A stretch of 64,000 bases of DNA. Source: Acidovorax sp. HDW3. Its GTDB lineage: Bacteria > Pseudomonadota > Gammaproteobacteria > Burkholderiales > Burkholderiaceae_C. The notes under the pieces were generated by a model that saw only the letters and a program-made list of their open reading frames with translations, had not been told where the DNA came from and made no database searches. Shown here in pieces: positions 53,571 through 62,655 of the stretch (within the stretch, counting starts at the first letter, position 1; every line of letters starts with the position of its first letter). The position numbers were made by a program, and so were the translations under genes. The stretch is taken from assembly GCF_011303755.1 (NCBI RefSeq), contig NZ_CP049885.1, forward strand, positions 974,001-1,038,000, in the 5' to 3' direction.

Positions 53571-56500
53571 GCTCGCGCGGGGCAACCTAGCTTGGCAGGC
53601 TGCCATCCTCGTCCAGAAACGGCCTATCCCCGCTCGCGCGGGGCAACCGCAGGCCGGTTTCGCTGCTGTAGTGGTCTTTGGGGCCTATCCCCGCTCGCGC
53701 GGGGCAACCGCTCGCCAGGAGCACAAGGCGATGTGGGCTGAGGGCCTATCCCCGCTCGCGCGGGGCAACCGCGAGCGTCAGGGTCTGGCCCTGCTGCACA
53801 AAGGGCCTATCCCCGCTCGCGCGGGGCAACCGCAAAGGGCTTGAACAGGGCCAGCACCTGGTCGGGCCTATCCCCGCTCGCGCGGGGCAACCCGTCGCGC
53901 TCGAGCGCGGCAATGGGGTGCAGGGGGCCTATCCCCGCTCGCGCGGGGCAACCGACAACGAGCTCGCTGGCTACCTGCGCCACAAGGGCCTATCCCCGCT
54001 CGCGCGGGGCAACCGCTTCTTTTTTGGCGAGGGCCTGCAGCTCGTCGGGCCTATCCCCGCTCGCGCGGGGCAACCCGTCGCGCTCGAGCGCGGCAATGGG
54101 GTGCAGGGGGCCTATCCCCGCTCGCGCGGGGCAACCGACAACGAGCTCGCTGGCTACCTGCGCCACAAGGGCCTATCCCCGCTCGCGCGGGGCAACCATT
54201 TAATCTCTGAGCTTGAGCCGCTGCTATTGCGGCCTATCCCCGCTCGCGCGGGGCAACCAGCGTCTTTCCTGAGCTGCGCAAAGGCCATGACGGCCTATCC
54301 CCGCTCGCGCGGGGCAACCAAGGCGTGCTGCACCAGGGCGCGGATGTTGTCGGGCCTATCCCCGCTCGCGCGGGGCAACCGGGGGCAGGCCCCAGAGCTG
54401 GCAGGCGGCTTGGGGCCTATCCCCGCTCGCGCGGGGCAACCGGCACGTGGATGAACTTGAAGCCGCTTTCAAAGGGCCTATCCCCGCTCGCGCGGGGCAA
54501 CCGCACTGAAAGCGCAGGCGTCTGGTACGGAGAAGGGCCTATCCCCGCTCGCGCGGGGCAACCACAAAAAGCCGCCTAGCGGGCGGCTGGAAGGAGGGCC
54601 TATCCCCGCTCGCGCGGGGCAACCGGCAAATCCATCGAGAAACCGCCCGCAGGATCGGGCCTATCCCCGCTCGCGCGGGGCAACCGGTATTTTTTGGCAT
54701 TCGTGCGCTCCAACTCGGGGCCTATCCCCGCTCGCGCGGGGCAACCATGGACATCCATGGGCCGGCGCCGCTGCACCAGGGCCTATCCCCGCTCGCGCGG
54801 GGCAACCGTCAGCACCGCCGTCTTCGCTTCGTCTGGCAAGGGCCTATCCCCGCTCGCGCGGGGCAACCCACAACGCATCAGCCAGCGATGACCCCCGCAA
54901 GGGCCTATCCCCGCTCGCGCGGGGCAACCGGGTGAATGAAACGCTGGGCGAGACCTGGGAGCGGCCTATCCCCGCTCGCGCGGGGCAACCCATCCTGAGC
55001 CGTGCGCAGCGCCTGCAAAATAGGGCCTATCCCCGCTCGCGCGGGGCAACCCAGCGCCGCCGGGTGCTGCAGCTGCAAATGGCGGGCCTATCCCCGCTCG
55101 CGCGGGGCAACCCTACAACCAAGAAGCGAAAGGTGGACGCGTATGGGCCTATCCCCGCTCGCGCGGGGCAACCCTCCGCCTCGACAGCAAAAGTCAGATA
55201 CAGCGGGGCCTATCCCCGCTCGCGCGGGGCAACCGAATGATGGATTCGGTCACACAAGGACGGCAAGGGCCTATCCCCGCTCGCGCGGGGCAACCCAGGC
55301 GCGCAGGCAGGCCGCCCACGGGCGCGAGGGCCTATCCCCGCTCGCGCGGGGCAACCGGCCTGCTTTTCGCGCAGCCAGCGACCTTGCTGGGCCTATCCCC
55401 GCTCGCGCGGGGCAACCTGCGCATGGCGCGGCAGCAAGCCCGGCTCATACGGCCTATCCCCGCTCGCGCGGGGCAACCGCGCGGCCCGTGCAGCGCGGCT
55501 CGCACCAGCTGGGCCTATCCCCGCTCGCGCGGGGCAACCAGGCGGCGGTACGGGCGGCGGCACAGGTGGCGGGGCCTATCCCCGCTCGCGCGGGGCAACC
55601 TTCTGTTCCGTGGGCCGTAGATCGACCTTTGCGGGCCTATCCCCGCTCGCGCGGGGCAACCATGTGGACATGGCGCCCGACCAAGCCGCGAACGGGCCTA
55701 TCCCCGCTCGCGCGGGGCAACCCAAAGGATCAGGATGGGGATTGATTTTAGGGAGGGCCTATCCCCGCTCGCGCGGGGCAACCAATCTCCTCATGACCTT
55801 CCGCTACCCTGAGGCGGGCCTATCCCCGCTCGCGCGGGGCAACCATGTCCTCGACCTGGTCGAGGAAATACGGGTCGGGCCTATCCCCGCTCGCGCGGGG
55901 CAACCGTGGGCGATGGTGCCGTTGTCGAGCTCGATCGGGGCCTATCCCCGCTCGCGCGGGGCAACCTGCGCTGGGTCTTCACCCAGGATCGCGCGCAGCG
56001 GCCTATCCCCGCTCGCGCGGGGCAACCCGTTCGGATGTTGGCCGAGCACCGGCGGCGCGGGGCCTATCCCCGCTCGCGCGGGGCAACCGGCGAGGCGACG
56101 TACAAAGGGCTTGGTATCAAGGGCCTATCCCCGCTCGCGCGGGGCAACCGGTGCAGGTTCTGCGCCTCCTCGCGCAGCACGGGGCCTATCCCCGCTCGCG
56201 CGGGGCAACCAGCAGTGATGGCGGCGTGGCCTGGTGACTAGGGGGCCTATCCCCGCTCGCGCGGGGCAACCGCCCTATGAGCATTCCAGAAATCATCGCT
56301 GAGGGGCCTATCCCCGCTCGCGCGGGGCAACCGCGCGGCTGGAGATCGTCTCGTCCTCGTGGCCGGGCCTATCCCCGCTCGCGCGGGGCAACCACCGCAT
56401 TGATGTAAGTCTGACCCGCAGAGGCGGGCCTATCCCCGCTCGCGCGGGGCAACCGTGCTGGAGGCTGTTGCACCCGCGAGCAGGCTGGGCCTATCCCCGC

Positions 56501-58162
56501 TCGCGCGGGGCAACCCATCGCCCTCAACCGGCGGTACAAGCCACTGGGGGCCTATCCCCGCTCGCGCGGGGCAACCGGATCTGGCTCTTTAGCGGGGCGA
56601 TTAACAGGGGGCCTATCCCCGCTCGCGCGGGGCAACCGACCTGGCCGCCTACCCCTCGGTACGCAATTGGGGCCTATCCCCGCTCGCGCGGGGCAACCAC
56701 AGCGGAGTACGCGCGCGCCGCGCATCATCAAGGCCTATCCCCGCTCGCGCGGGGCAACCCCTGGTGCGGCGTGGGCTGCGCGGCGAGCCGGGGGCCTATC
56801 CCCGCTCGCGCGGGGCAACCACAAGCGGGATCTGCGCGGGATGGCATTGTAAGGGCCTATCCCCGCTCGCGCGGGGCAACCGCGGTCACGGTCATGCCAA
56901 TGCGCCGCGCAAGGGGCCTATCCCCGCTCGCGCGGGGCAACCGCTCTTCGGCGGGCTTCTCGCGCTTGAAGGTGGGGCCTATCCCCGCTCGCGCGGGGCA
57001 ACCTCTGCTGCAGCCTGCCCCTCTCGTCTGGAGATGGGCCTATCCCCGCTCGCGCGGGGCAACCCCCATCGCAGGACGCGCCCCAACAACCACCAGGGGC
57101 CTATCCCCGCTCGCGCGGGGCAACCTCGGGTTGATTGAGCGCCTCGGTCTTGGGGCTGGGCCTATCCCCGCTCGCGCGGGGCAACCCTGGTGCGCGAAAG
57201 CCGTGCCGCCAGCATGAAGGGCCTATCCCCGCTCGCGCGGGGCAACCCAAAATTACAAGCCCGTGAGCGGGTTGTTCTTGGGCCTATCCCCGCTCGCGCG
57301 GGGCAACCTTCGCCGACCACGATGGAACCTTCCGCGAACTGGGCCTATCCCCGCTCGCGCGGGGCAACCGGTTCGATCAGCTTGGGCAACAAGTCCCGCG
57401 CGGGCCTATCCCCGCTCGCGCGGGGCAACCTATCCTTTACCGTATTACGAATAAAACAAGTGGGGCCTATCCCCGCTCGCGCGGGGCAACCGGCAGCGGA
57501 ACGAACGCGATGTCGCTGGAATCGGGCCTATCCCCGCTCGCGCGGGGCAACCTCTCGCGCAGCGTGGGCGAGAGCAACCGGCTCGGGCCTATCCCCGCTC
57601 GCGCGGGGCAACCCAGCCGCCAGAGTGGGCGCAGGCCTGGGATTTGGGCCTATCCCCGCTCGCGCGGGGCAACCAATCGGCGGTGATTGTCGTTTTCATT
57701 TATAGGGGGCCTATCCCCGCTCGCGCGGGGCAACCGACGAAAACCGGTTCAGTGTGTTCGCGTTGTAGGGCCTATCCCCGCTCGCGCGGGGCAACCTGCA
57801 CGCTTCGCATCGCACGTGTTCAAGAACGGGGCCTATCCCCGCTCGCGCGGGGCAACCGTTGTGCGAGTTTTCCCTTCGCCGCGCAGCAACGGCCTATCCC
57901 CGCTCGCGCGGGGCAACCATCCAGCGGCACCTCACGCACGACCGTCATTACGGCCTATCCCCGCTCGCGCGGGGCAACCTAAGTCTGTAACATCGTGATA
58001 TACGCCGATTGGGGCCTATCCCCGCTCGCGCGGGGCAACCGCCGCGCGCGTGGGGGAGGGGGCGGGTGAAAAGGGCCTATCCCCGCTCGCGCGGGGCAAC
58101 CTCGGGGAGGTCGAAGGACACGACGCGCTTGAAGGGCCTATCCCCGCTCGCGCGGGGCAACC
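53559..58162 (-). CRISPR. type I-E CRISPR array, 76 repeats and 75 spacers
   Basis: On the plus strand the repeat reads GGCCTATCCCC + GCTCGCGCGGGGCAACC (28 invariant bases, one variable base before). The crRNA strand is the minus strand: GGTTGCCCCGCGCGAG then CGGGGATAGGCC+N. The stem CCCCGC/GCGGGG with a GCGA loop and an 8-nt handle AUAGGCCN match the I-E pattern. Repeat starts run 53560, 53621, 53682 ... 58135 at a strict 61-bp period (29 + 32). The far repeat (53560-53587) is degenerate at its 3' end in crRNA orientation (TAGATGTCCCC on the plus strand), and the leader lies at the cas2 side. Two spacers occur twice (53893/54076 and 53954/54137). Confidence 0.98.
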
Positions 58163-58217
58163 TCTTGCATTTAACCCAATGTCCTGCAAGAGAAAATCCA
58201 GAAATGGATGTCGAATT
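58163..58217 (-). promoter_or_regulatory. CRISPR leader
   Basis: Only 55 bp separate the first repeat from the cas2 stop. The sequence is A/T-richer than its surroundings and holds an inverted repeat CTCTTGCA ... TGCAAGAG (58162-58169 and 58185-58192, the first arm ending in the last repeat base) and a second dyad ATCCAGAAATGGAT (58196-58209). Leader-adjacent sequences guide Cas1-Cas2 integration and carry the array promoter; a promoter may also extend into cas2. Confidence 0.75.
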
Positions 58218-58535
58218 TTAAGGAGCTTTTTGGGTGCTGGAGACTCGACGGCGCACCAGCCACATGCCGTCGGCTTCAAACAATTCGCGCGGGGGATCTC
58301 CCAGATGAGCGAGCCCCACGCCACCTACGGCGTTCACATCACGCCAGATCATCACGGCGCTGCCTTGGGGCAGGTTGCCGTACCAATCGGTCATCACCTG
58401 CCACACCCGTTCACGCACACCCGGGTTCATGCGGGGCGAGACAAAAATGTTGGGCGCCACCTCCAGCATCACCGACGACAAAAAGCCGTGAAAGCGATCC
58501 TGCACGTCACGAATCACGATCATCACCAGCGCCAT
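58218..58535 (-). CDS. cas2: type I-E CRISPR-associated Cas2
   Basis: Adaptation protein that forms the integration complex with Cas1. 105 residues; MALVMIVIRDVQDRFHGFLSS is the beta-alpha start and PGVRERVWQVMTDWYG matches Cas2e. The C-terminus RRRVSSTQKAP is a basic tail. Its start overlaps the end of cas1 by 29 bp; a second Met (residue 5) would reduce this to 17 bp. The array leader follows. Confidence 0.93.
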   Translation of the reverse strand: MALVMIVIRDVQDRFHGFLSSVMLEVAPNIFVSPRMNPGVRERVWQVMTDWYGNLPQGSAVMIWRDVNAVGGVGLAHLGDPPRELFEADGMWLVRRRVSSTQKAP

Positions 58536-59400
58536 TGCCCACCTCGTTCATGCGTAAAACGCGTTGGATGCTGTCGATCATCGAAGCAATCACCTGCTGC
58601 TTGCGAAACACCGTGGCGGCCTCGCGCCGCACCAGTCGGTCGATGGTGTCGTCCGATGTTTCGGCGCGTTTGGCTGCGGTAAAGGCAATGTGCAGCGTGA
58701 CCGTCTCCCGGTACAAGTCCGCGATGTCCAGCACGAAAGACTGACCCGAATCCTCATGGATGAAGCCCAGCGGCGGCAACGCGGCCACGGCCTGTACAGC
58801 GATGGCGGCAGCGGCCTGCACTGCAGTGGCCGCGTGGTTGATGGCCTGGTTGGGGATGTCGGTGGCGTTCGGGTTGGCACGGTCGTAGTGGCGCCCTTCC
58901 CAATCGATGCCGTACTTCTGCGCCATCAGACGGTACATGTTTTTCACCCGCGCTCCTTCGATGCCGCGCAAGGTGTCCAGGTCACGGTGTGGCAGCACCT
59001 CGCCCAGGCGCAGCGCGTACATATGGCGTGCCACACTGATGCGGCGGCGCGGGTTGCCCCACAGCTCGGCTTGGCGGCGGGCCACGTCAGATCGGTCGGG
59101 CAGCAAGGGCGGTGCGGTGTAGCTGCGCACGCCGTCTTCGCCGACGGCGGCCAGCAGGGTGCCGTGGCGTGCCAGCAGGCGCAGCGCGTCGTGGGTGACG
59201 CTGCTGCCCGGCCCGAGCAGGATCATGGAAACCGCCTGGTGCGGAATTTGGTCAATACCGGGCGTCAGGCTGTCCTTGCCACGCAGAAAGTGCAGGCAGC
59301 CGTCGATCACGCACAGCTCACCACGCGAGAGCCACAGCAGGCCGTGGCGGTCGGCGTGGGGGATGCGGGCCTTTTCCAGCCCGAGGCGGCCCTTGAGCAT
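58507..59400 (-). CDS. cas1: type I-E CRISPR-associated integrase Cas1
   Basis: Metal-dependent integrase inserting spacers at the leader end. 297 residues. Active-site residues match E. coli Cas1 spacing: Glu148 (GIEGARVK), His215 (GFIHEDSG), Asp225 and Asp228 (LDIADLYR). The start MLKGRLGLEKARIPHADRHG is Cas1e-like. It lies 5 bp after cas6e and overlaps cas2. Confidence 0.96.
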   Translation of the reverse strand: MLKGRLGLEKARIPHADRHGLLWLSRGELCVIDGCLHFLRGKDSLTPGIDQIPHQAVSMILLGPGSSVTHDALRLLARHGTLLAAVGEDGVRSYTAPPLLPDRSDVARRQAELWGNPRRRISVARHMYALRLGEVLPHRDLDTLRGIEGARVKNMYRLMAQKYGIDWEGRHYDRANPNATDIPNQAINHAATAVQAAAAIAVQAVAALPPLGFIHEDSGQSFVLDIADLYRETVTLHIAFTAAKRAETSDDTIDRLVRREAATVFRKQQVIASMIDSIQRVLRMNEVGNGAGDDRDS

Positions 59401-59405
59401 GACTG

Positions 59406-60161
59406 TCAGCCCGCGCGCTGCAGTAGCAACATGCCAAAGCCGTAAGCCCGGTGGCGCCCTACGCCGCGTGCCAGCAGGTGTGCAAAAGCCGCTGGGTCGG
59501 TCACGTGCAGGCGGCCTGTGAGGATGGCGTCCGGCCCCTCGATGGCGCGGCCTTTGCGGGTGTTGTCGCCTGCGGGTTGGGTGCGGCGCATCACGCGACT
59601 GCGCGCAAAGGCGCTCAGTTGCACATCCAGCAGTTGCACGGCCCCTTGCCAGGGTTGACGCGGCACGCCTTCATGCCCTGCCAGATGCTCGCGCAGCCAT
59701 TGGGTATAGACCGCCTGCCTGTCAACAAGGGTGCCCTGCGGGCCACCGGCCAGGGTGACGGCGTGCAGGAAGGCATCCTGCTCTTTCTGGCCGCTGCGCA
59801 CGGTCGGGCGCACGCGCACTTCGAACCCAAGCTCTTTGTCTTGCGACCATTGCGTGGGAAAGGAGCGCAGGCGATAGCCATCGTGGTTGCTGCAGGCTGC
59901 CAGGCCCAGGGCTTGTGCGGCCAGCGGATCGGCCAGGGCAACCTGCTCGGCCATGGCGGGTGCGTCCAGCGTGGTGTAGGCGAGTAGGCCCCGGCGTTCA
60001 TCCAGATAGCGAAAGGGCTGGGGCGCTTGGGTGCCAAAGGCTGCGCGCAGCAGGCCGTGCAGGGCCTCGCCGGGGTCGGGTGTGCGATGGCGCACCATCC
60101 ATGTGGTGAGCAGACGCGGATCGGGTTGTGTGTGCAGCAAGTACAAGGGGGCAGTGGTCAT
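59406..60161 (-). CDS. cas6e: type I-E CRISPR RNA endonuclease Cas6e
   Basis: Cuts the repeat RNA at the base of the CCCCGC/GCGGGG hairpin to leave the 8-nt handle, then stays on the crRNA. 251 residues from the ATG at 60161 (upstream in-frame codons overlap cas5). The C-terminal glycine-rich loop GVGRHRAYGFGMLLLQ is the Cas6e/CasE signature, and the N-terminal MTTAPLYLLHTQPD is family-like. Overlaps the cas5 stop by 4 bp (ATGA). Confidence 0.93.
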   Translation of the reverse strand: MTTAPLYLLHTQPDPRLLTTWMVRHRTPDPGEALHGLLRAAFGTQAPQPFRYLDERRGLLAYTTLDAPAMAEQVALADPLAAQALGLAACSNHDGYRLRSFPTQWSQDKELGFEVRVRPTVRSGQKEQDAFLHAVTLAGGPQGTLVDRQAVYTQWLREHLAGHEGVPRQPWQGAVQLLDVQLSAFARSRVMRRTQPAGDNTRKGRAIEGPDAILTGRLHVTDPAAFAHLLARGVGRHRAYGFGMLLLQRAG

Positions 60162-60877
60162 GCCTTGGCCTCCATGGGCAGCAAGCCTTGGCGTACCGGG
60201 CGCCAGCCGCCGTGGATGCCGCTGTCCCAGTTGCGTTCGTCGCAGATATCGAGCAGGCGTGCGCCGGGTTGCTCGCCTTCGCCATCGGGCCACTGGGCGC
60301 GCCAGGCCGTGGTGGGTGTTGCGGCTTGTTGGGTCACGATGGTTTCCAAGGCGCTGCGCACATCCACCGCTTCCAACCAACCTGCCACCAGGCGGCCCGT
60401 GGGCAAGCAGGGCTTGCGGCCTATGAACAGGGGGCGTGCGGGTTTGTCCAGGGCGCGGGCGATGTCGTCCAGCGTCGGGGTTTCTTCAGCAGGCTGCAGC
60501 GCCAAGGCCACCCAGGCGCACAGGTCGGCGTGGTAGTCGCGGTAGCGCAGATGCGGGCCGGCGTAAGTCCCGGCACCGCCAGCGCGCTCTTCCGGCGCAC
60601 CCCAGGTTGTCCAGCCCTTGTCGTCCTTACCCAGTTGGGCGGTCTGAAAATCCTGCACCCGCTCCCCACCGGGTGCCAGCACGCAGCCCATGCGCAGGCG
60701 CTGCTGCAGGCGGTTGTGCCGCTCGGCTTCGCTGCGATCCCAGCCCAGGGCGTTGGCGATCAGGCCCGTGAGCATGGAAAGTGCCGGAAAGTCGCGGATG
60801 ACGCCCAGGTTGTCGATCGTCTCGCCGCCAAAGGCAATCAGGGGCGATGCTAGGCGCAGGGTAAGAAACCGTTGCAC
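60158..60877 (-). CDS. cas5e: type I-E Cascade subunit Cas5e
   Basis: Binds the 5' handle of the crRNA in Cascade. 239 residues from a GTG at 60877 (VQRFLTLRLASPLIAFGGE), chosen because GGAGG lies just upstream and cas7 ends at 60879. The N-terminal RAMP fold (LxLRLxxPL.AFG) and the segment GGAGTYAGPHLRYRDYHADL match CasD. One base separates it from cas7. Confidence 0.93.
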   Translation of the reverse strand: MQRFLTLRLASPLIAFGGETIDNLGVIRDFPALSMLTGLIANALGWDRSEAERHNRLQQRLRMGCVLAPGGERVQDFQTAQLGKDDKGWTTWGAPEERAGGAGTYAGPHLRYRDYHADLCAWVALALQPAEETPTLDDIARALDKPARPLFIGRKPCLPTGRLVAGWLEAVDVRSALETIVTQQAATPTTAWRAQWPDGEGEQPGARLLDICDERNWDSGIHGGWRPVRQGLLPMEAKA

Positions 60878-60878
60878 T

Positions 60879-62063
60879 TCACACCTCCACGCGCGCTTGC
60901 ACGATGGCGGTTTGCGCCCAGTCGGCCAGTGCGCGCAGCGGCAGGCGCTGGGCGCCGGGTACGGCCACATCGTCCACCGCCAGATAGCGCCGCGCCAGGG
61001 GTGCGCCGTAGGCAGCGTCCAGGCGCGCGATTTCATCGGCCAGGGCTTGCACGGAAGCTTGACGCAAGCCGGGTTGGCGCGTGGACAGCGCATTCTGAAA
61101 AGCGCCCGCCAGGCTGCGCGGCTGCCAGTCGCCCGCTTCCACTAGCATGAACTTGGCCCACTCAAACGGCGCAGTGGCGCCACGCTTGGCGCCGGGGCTG
61201 ACAGTAGCGATCAGATGCAACAGGTTTTGCACCACACGACCGGCCAATGCGCGCTGCTCGGGGGTGATCTTGGCCCAATCTTGAATATGGACGCCTTCCA
61301 GGTTGGCCACCAGTTGTGGCACATCGACGACCACGTAGCCGTAGTACAGGCCGCTGGCCAACTCGGTGTCGAAGATGCCGGCGGAACCCGCTTCGCCTGC
61401 CTCGCGCAGCAGGTCATCGACCACGGTGAAGTAGTCGTTTTCCACCTGCGCCTCGTGCACGGTGAAGGTGTGCGCCACATAGACGGCAGCGTCGCGGCTG
61501 GCCAGTACGTCGGACGTGACCATGCGGCCAAAAAGCGCTGATTCGAGGCCGCTGCCCAGTCGCAGGGCTTCGATGTTTTTCTTTTCTTCTTTCAAGAAGG
61601 AGGCAACGGCGGCCTTGAGGGCTTTTTCTTCCGTGTGCTCCCCCGCCAGGCCGGCGCAGCGCTGCACCAGGTAGTTGATTTCTGCATGGCCCAGCAACAC
61701 AGCCTGACCGGTTTTCAGCGCATCCTCACCTTTGAGGTCTTTGGCCTTGTCCAGCAGCCCTGCGGCACGCAGCCCCTCCACCGCAATCTGCGCCAGCGGC
61801 TCGGCCACGCCCACCTGCATCAACCGCTCCTTGATGAGACGCGGCGTCTCACGCGAGCGCACGGCCATCGGTACATCCAGGTTCTTCAGGGCAAACGCAT
61901 CCTCGGCCACACGCCAGTGGCGCTTGAGGCATTGCGAGGAAATGCGGGTGCGGATCGCGTCGCCGTACGGCAGGCGCTTGGCCAGCCCGGCATCGTCGCG
62001 GTTGAGCAGTGCAGCCGGGTAGTTGTGCAGGGTGTGAATTTGCAGAAAGCGGGGCAAGGTCAT
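60879..62063 (-). CDS. cas7e: type I-E Cascade backbone Cas7e
   Basis: Six copies form the Cascade backbone along the spacer. 394 residues from the ATG at 62063 (MTLPRFLQIHTLHNYPAALLN), which is the CasC start. RTRISSQCLKRHWR, the thumb region and AKFMLVEAGDWQPRSLAGAF match the family. 40 bp separate it from the cse2 stop, the largest gap in the cas operon. Confidence 0.95.
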   Translation of the reverse strand: MTLPRFLQIHTLHNYPAALLNRDDAGLAKRLPYGDAIRTRISSQCLKRHWRVAEDAFALKNLDVPMAVRSRETPRLIKERLMQVGVAEPLAQIAVEGLRAAGLLDKAKDLKGEDALKTGQAVLLGHAEINYLVQRCAGLAGEHTEEKALKAAVASFLKEEKKNIEALRLGSGLESALFGRMVTSDVLASRDAAVYVAHTFTVHEAQVENDYFTVVDDLLREAGEAGSAGIFDTELASGLYYGYVVVDVPQLVANLEGVHIQDWAKITPEQRALAGRVVQNLLHLIATVSPGAKRGATAPFEWAKFMLVEAGDWQPRSLAGAFQNALSTRQPGLRQASVQALADEIARLDAAYGAPLARRYLAVDDVAVPGAQRLPLRALADWAQTAIVQARVEV

Positions 62064-62103
62064 GGAAGCAGTCTCCTGAACGAATGGGGTCTGAGGGATG
62101 GGA

Positions 62104-62655
62104 TTACGCAGCGGCCTTGCTGGCCTGCAGTGAGAAATAACTGCCAGCGATGCGCAGGCGGATTTGTTCGGCGTCTTGCTGGTCTTGGCGATCACCGCAC
62201 TCCTTGAGCACCAGGGGGCCAAGCTCATTCCAGTTGGGCGCCACAGCCTTACTGGCGAGCAGACGCAGCACGCTGGGCAGCATTTGGGTGAAGGCATCGC
62301 CCCGCGCAGTCAGTAACTTGGTGACGCGCGATTCGGCCACGTTTGCACGCGCCAACTGAGCGCCCAGGCGCCCTTGTCCATCGTGTCCGGCCAGGGCCAT
62401 GCCGTGGGCGATGAGCGCCCAGCGCTGCCAGGTGGCTGGGCGCCAGAGCTCCGTCTCCAGCCCAGCGGCCAGGAGGGCGCGGGCCAGAGCGGCGATTTCG
62501 TTGGGGCGCAGAGCCTGTTCAGGGCTCATGCGTGCCAGGGCGGCACGCTCGCCGGCATCGGTTTTTTCCAGCTGGCGAATATGCCGCGCCAGGGTAATGT
62601 AGGGGCTGCTGGATGCTGCAGCGCCTTGCGTGCCAGGGCTGGAGGGTTCAGACAT
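62104..62655 (-). CDS. cse2: type I-E Cascade small subunit Cse2 (Cas11e)
   Basis: Small subunit (dimer) of Cascade. 183 residues from the ATG at 62655 (MSEPSSPGTQ); all-helical, with the conserved GERAALARMSPEQALRP segment near residues 35-52 and AHGMALAGHDGQGRLGAQLARANVAESRV in the middle. It overlaps the cas8e stop by 8 bp. The ten-residue N-terminal tail is variable in the family. Confidence 0.9.
   Translation of the reverse strand: MSEPSSPGTQGAAASSSPYITLARHIRQLEKTDAGERAALARMSPEQALRPNEIAALARALLAAGLETELWRPATWQRWALIAHGMALAGHDGQGRLGAQLARANVAESRVTKLLTARGDAFTQMLPSVLRLLASKAVAPNWNELGPLVLKECGDRQDQQDAEQIRLRIAGSYFSLQASKAAA

Noticed and set aside
53571-53741. Continuation of the integrase ORF past position 53570
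   Set aside because: From the first repeat on, the translation is CRISPR repeat and spacer sequence; integrase likeness ends there.
53678-58221. Many overlapping ORFs with repeats such as SPLARGN, PARAGQP and PRSRGAT
   Set aside because: They are translations of the CRISPR repeat in its three frames; 61 is not a multiple of 3, so the frame shifts at each unit. They are not genes.
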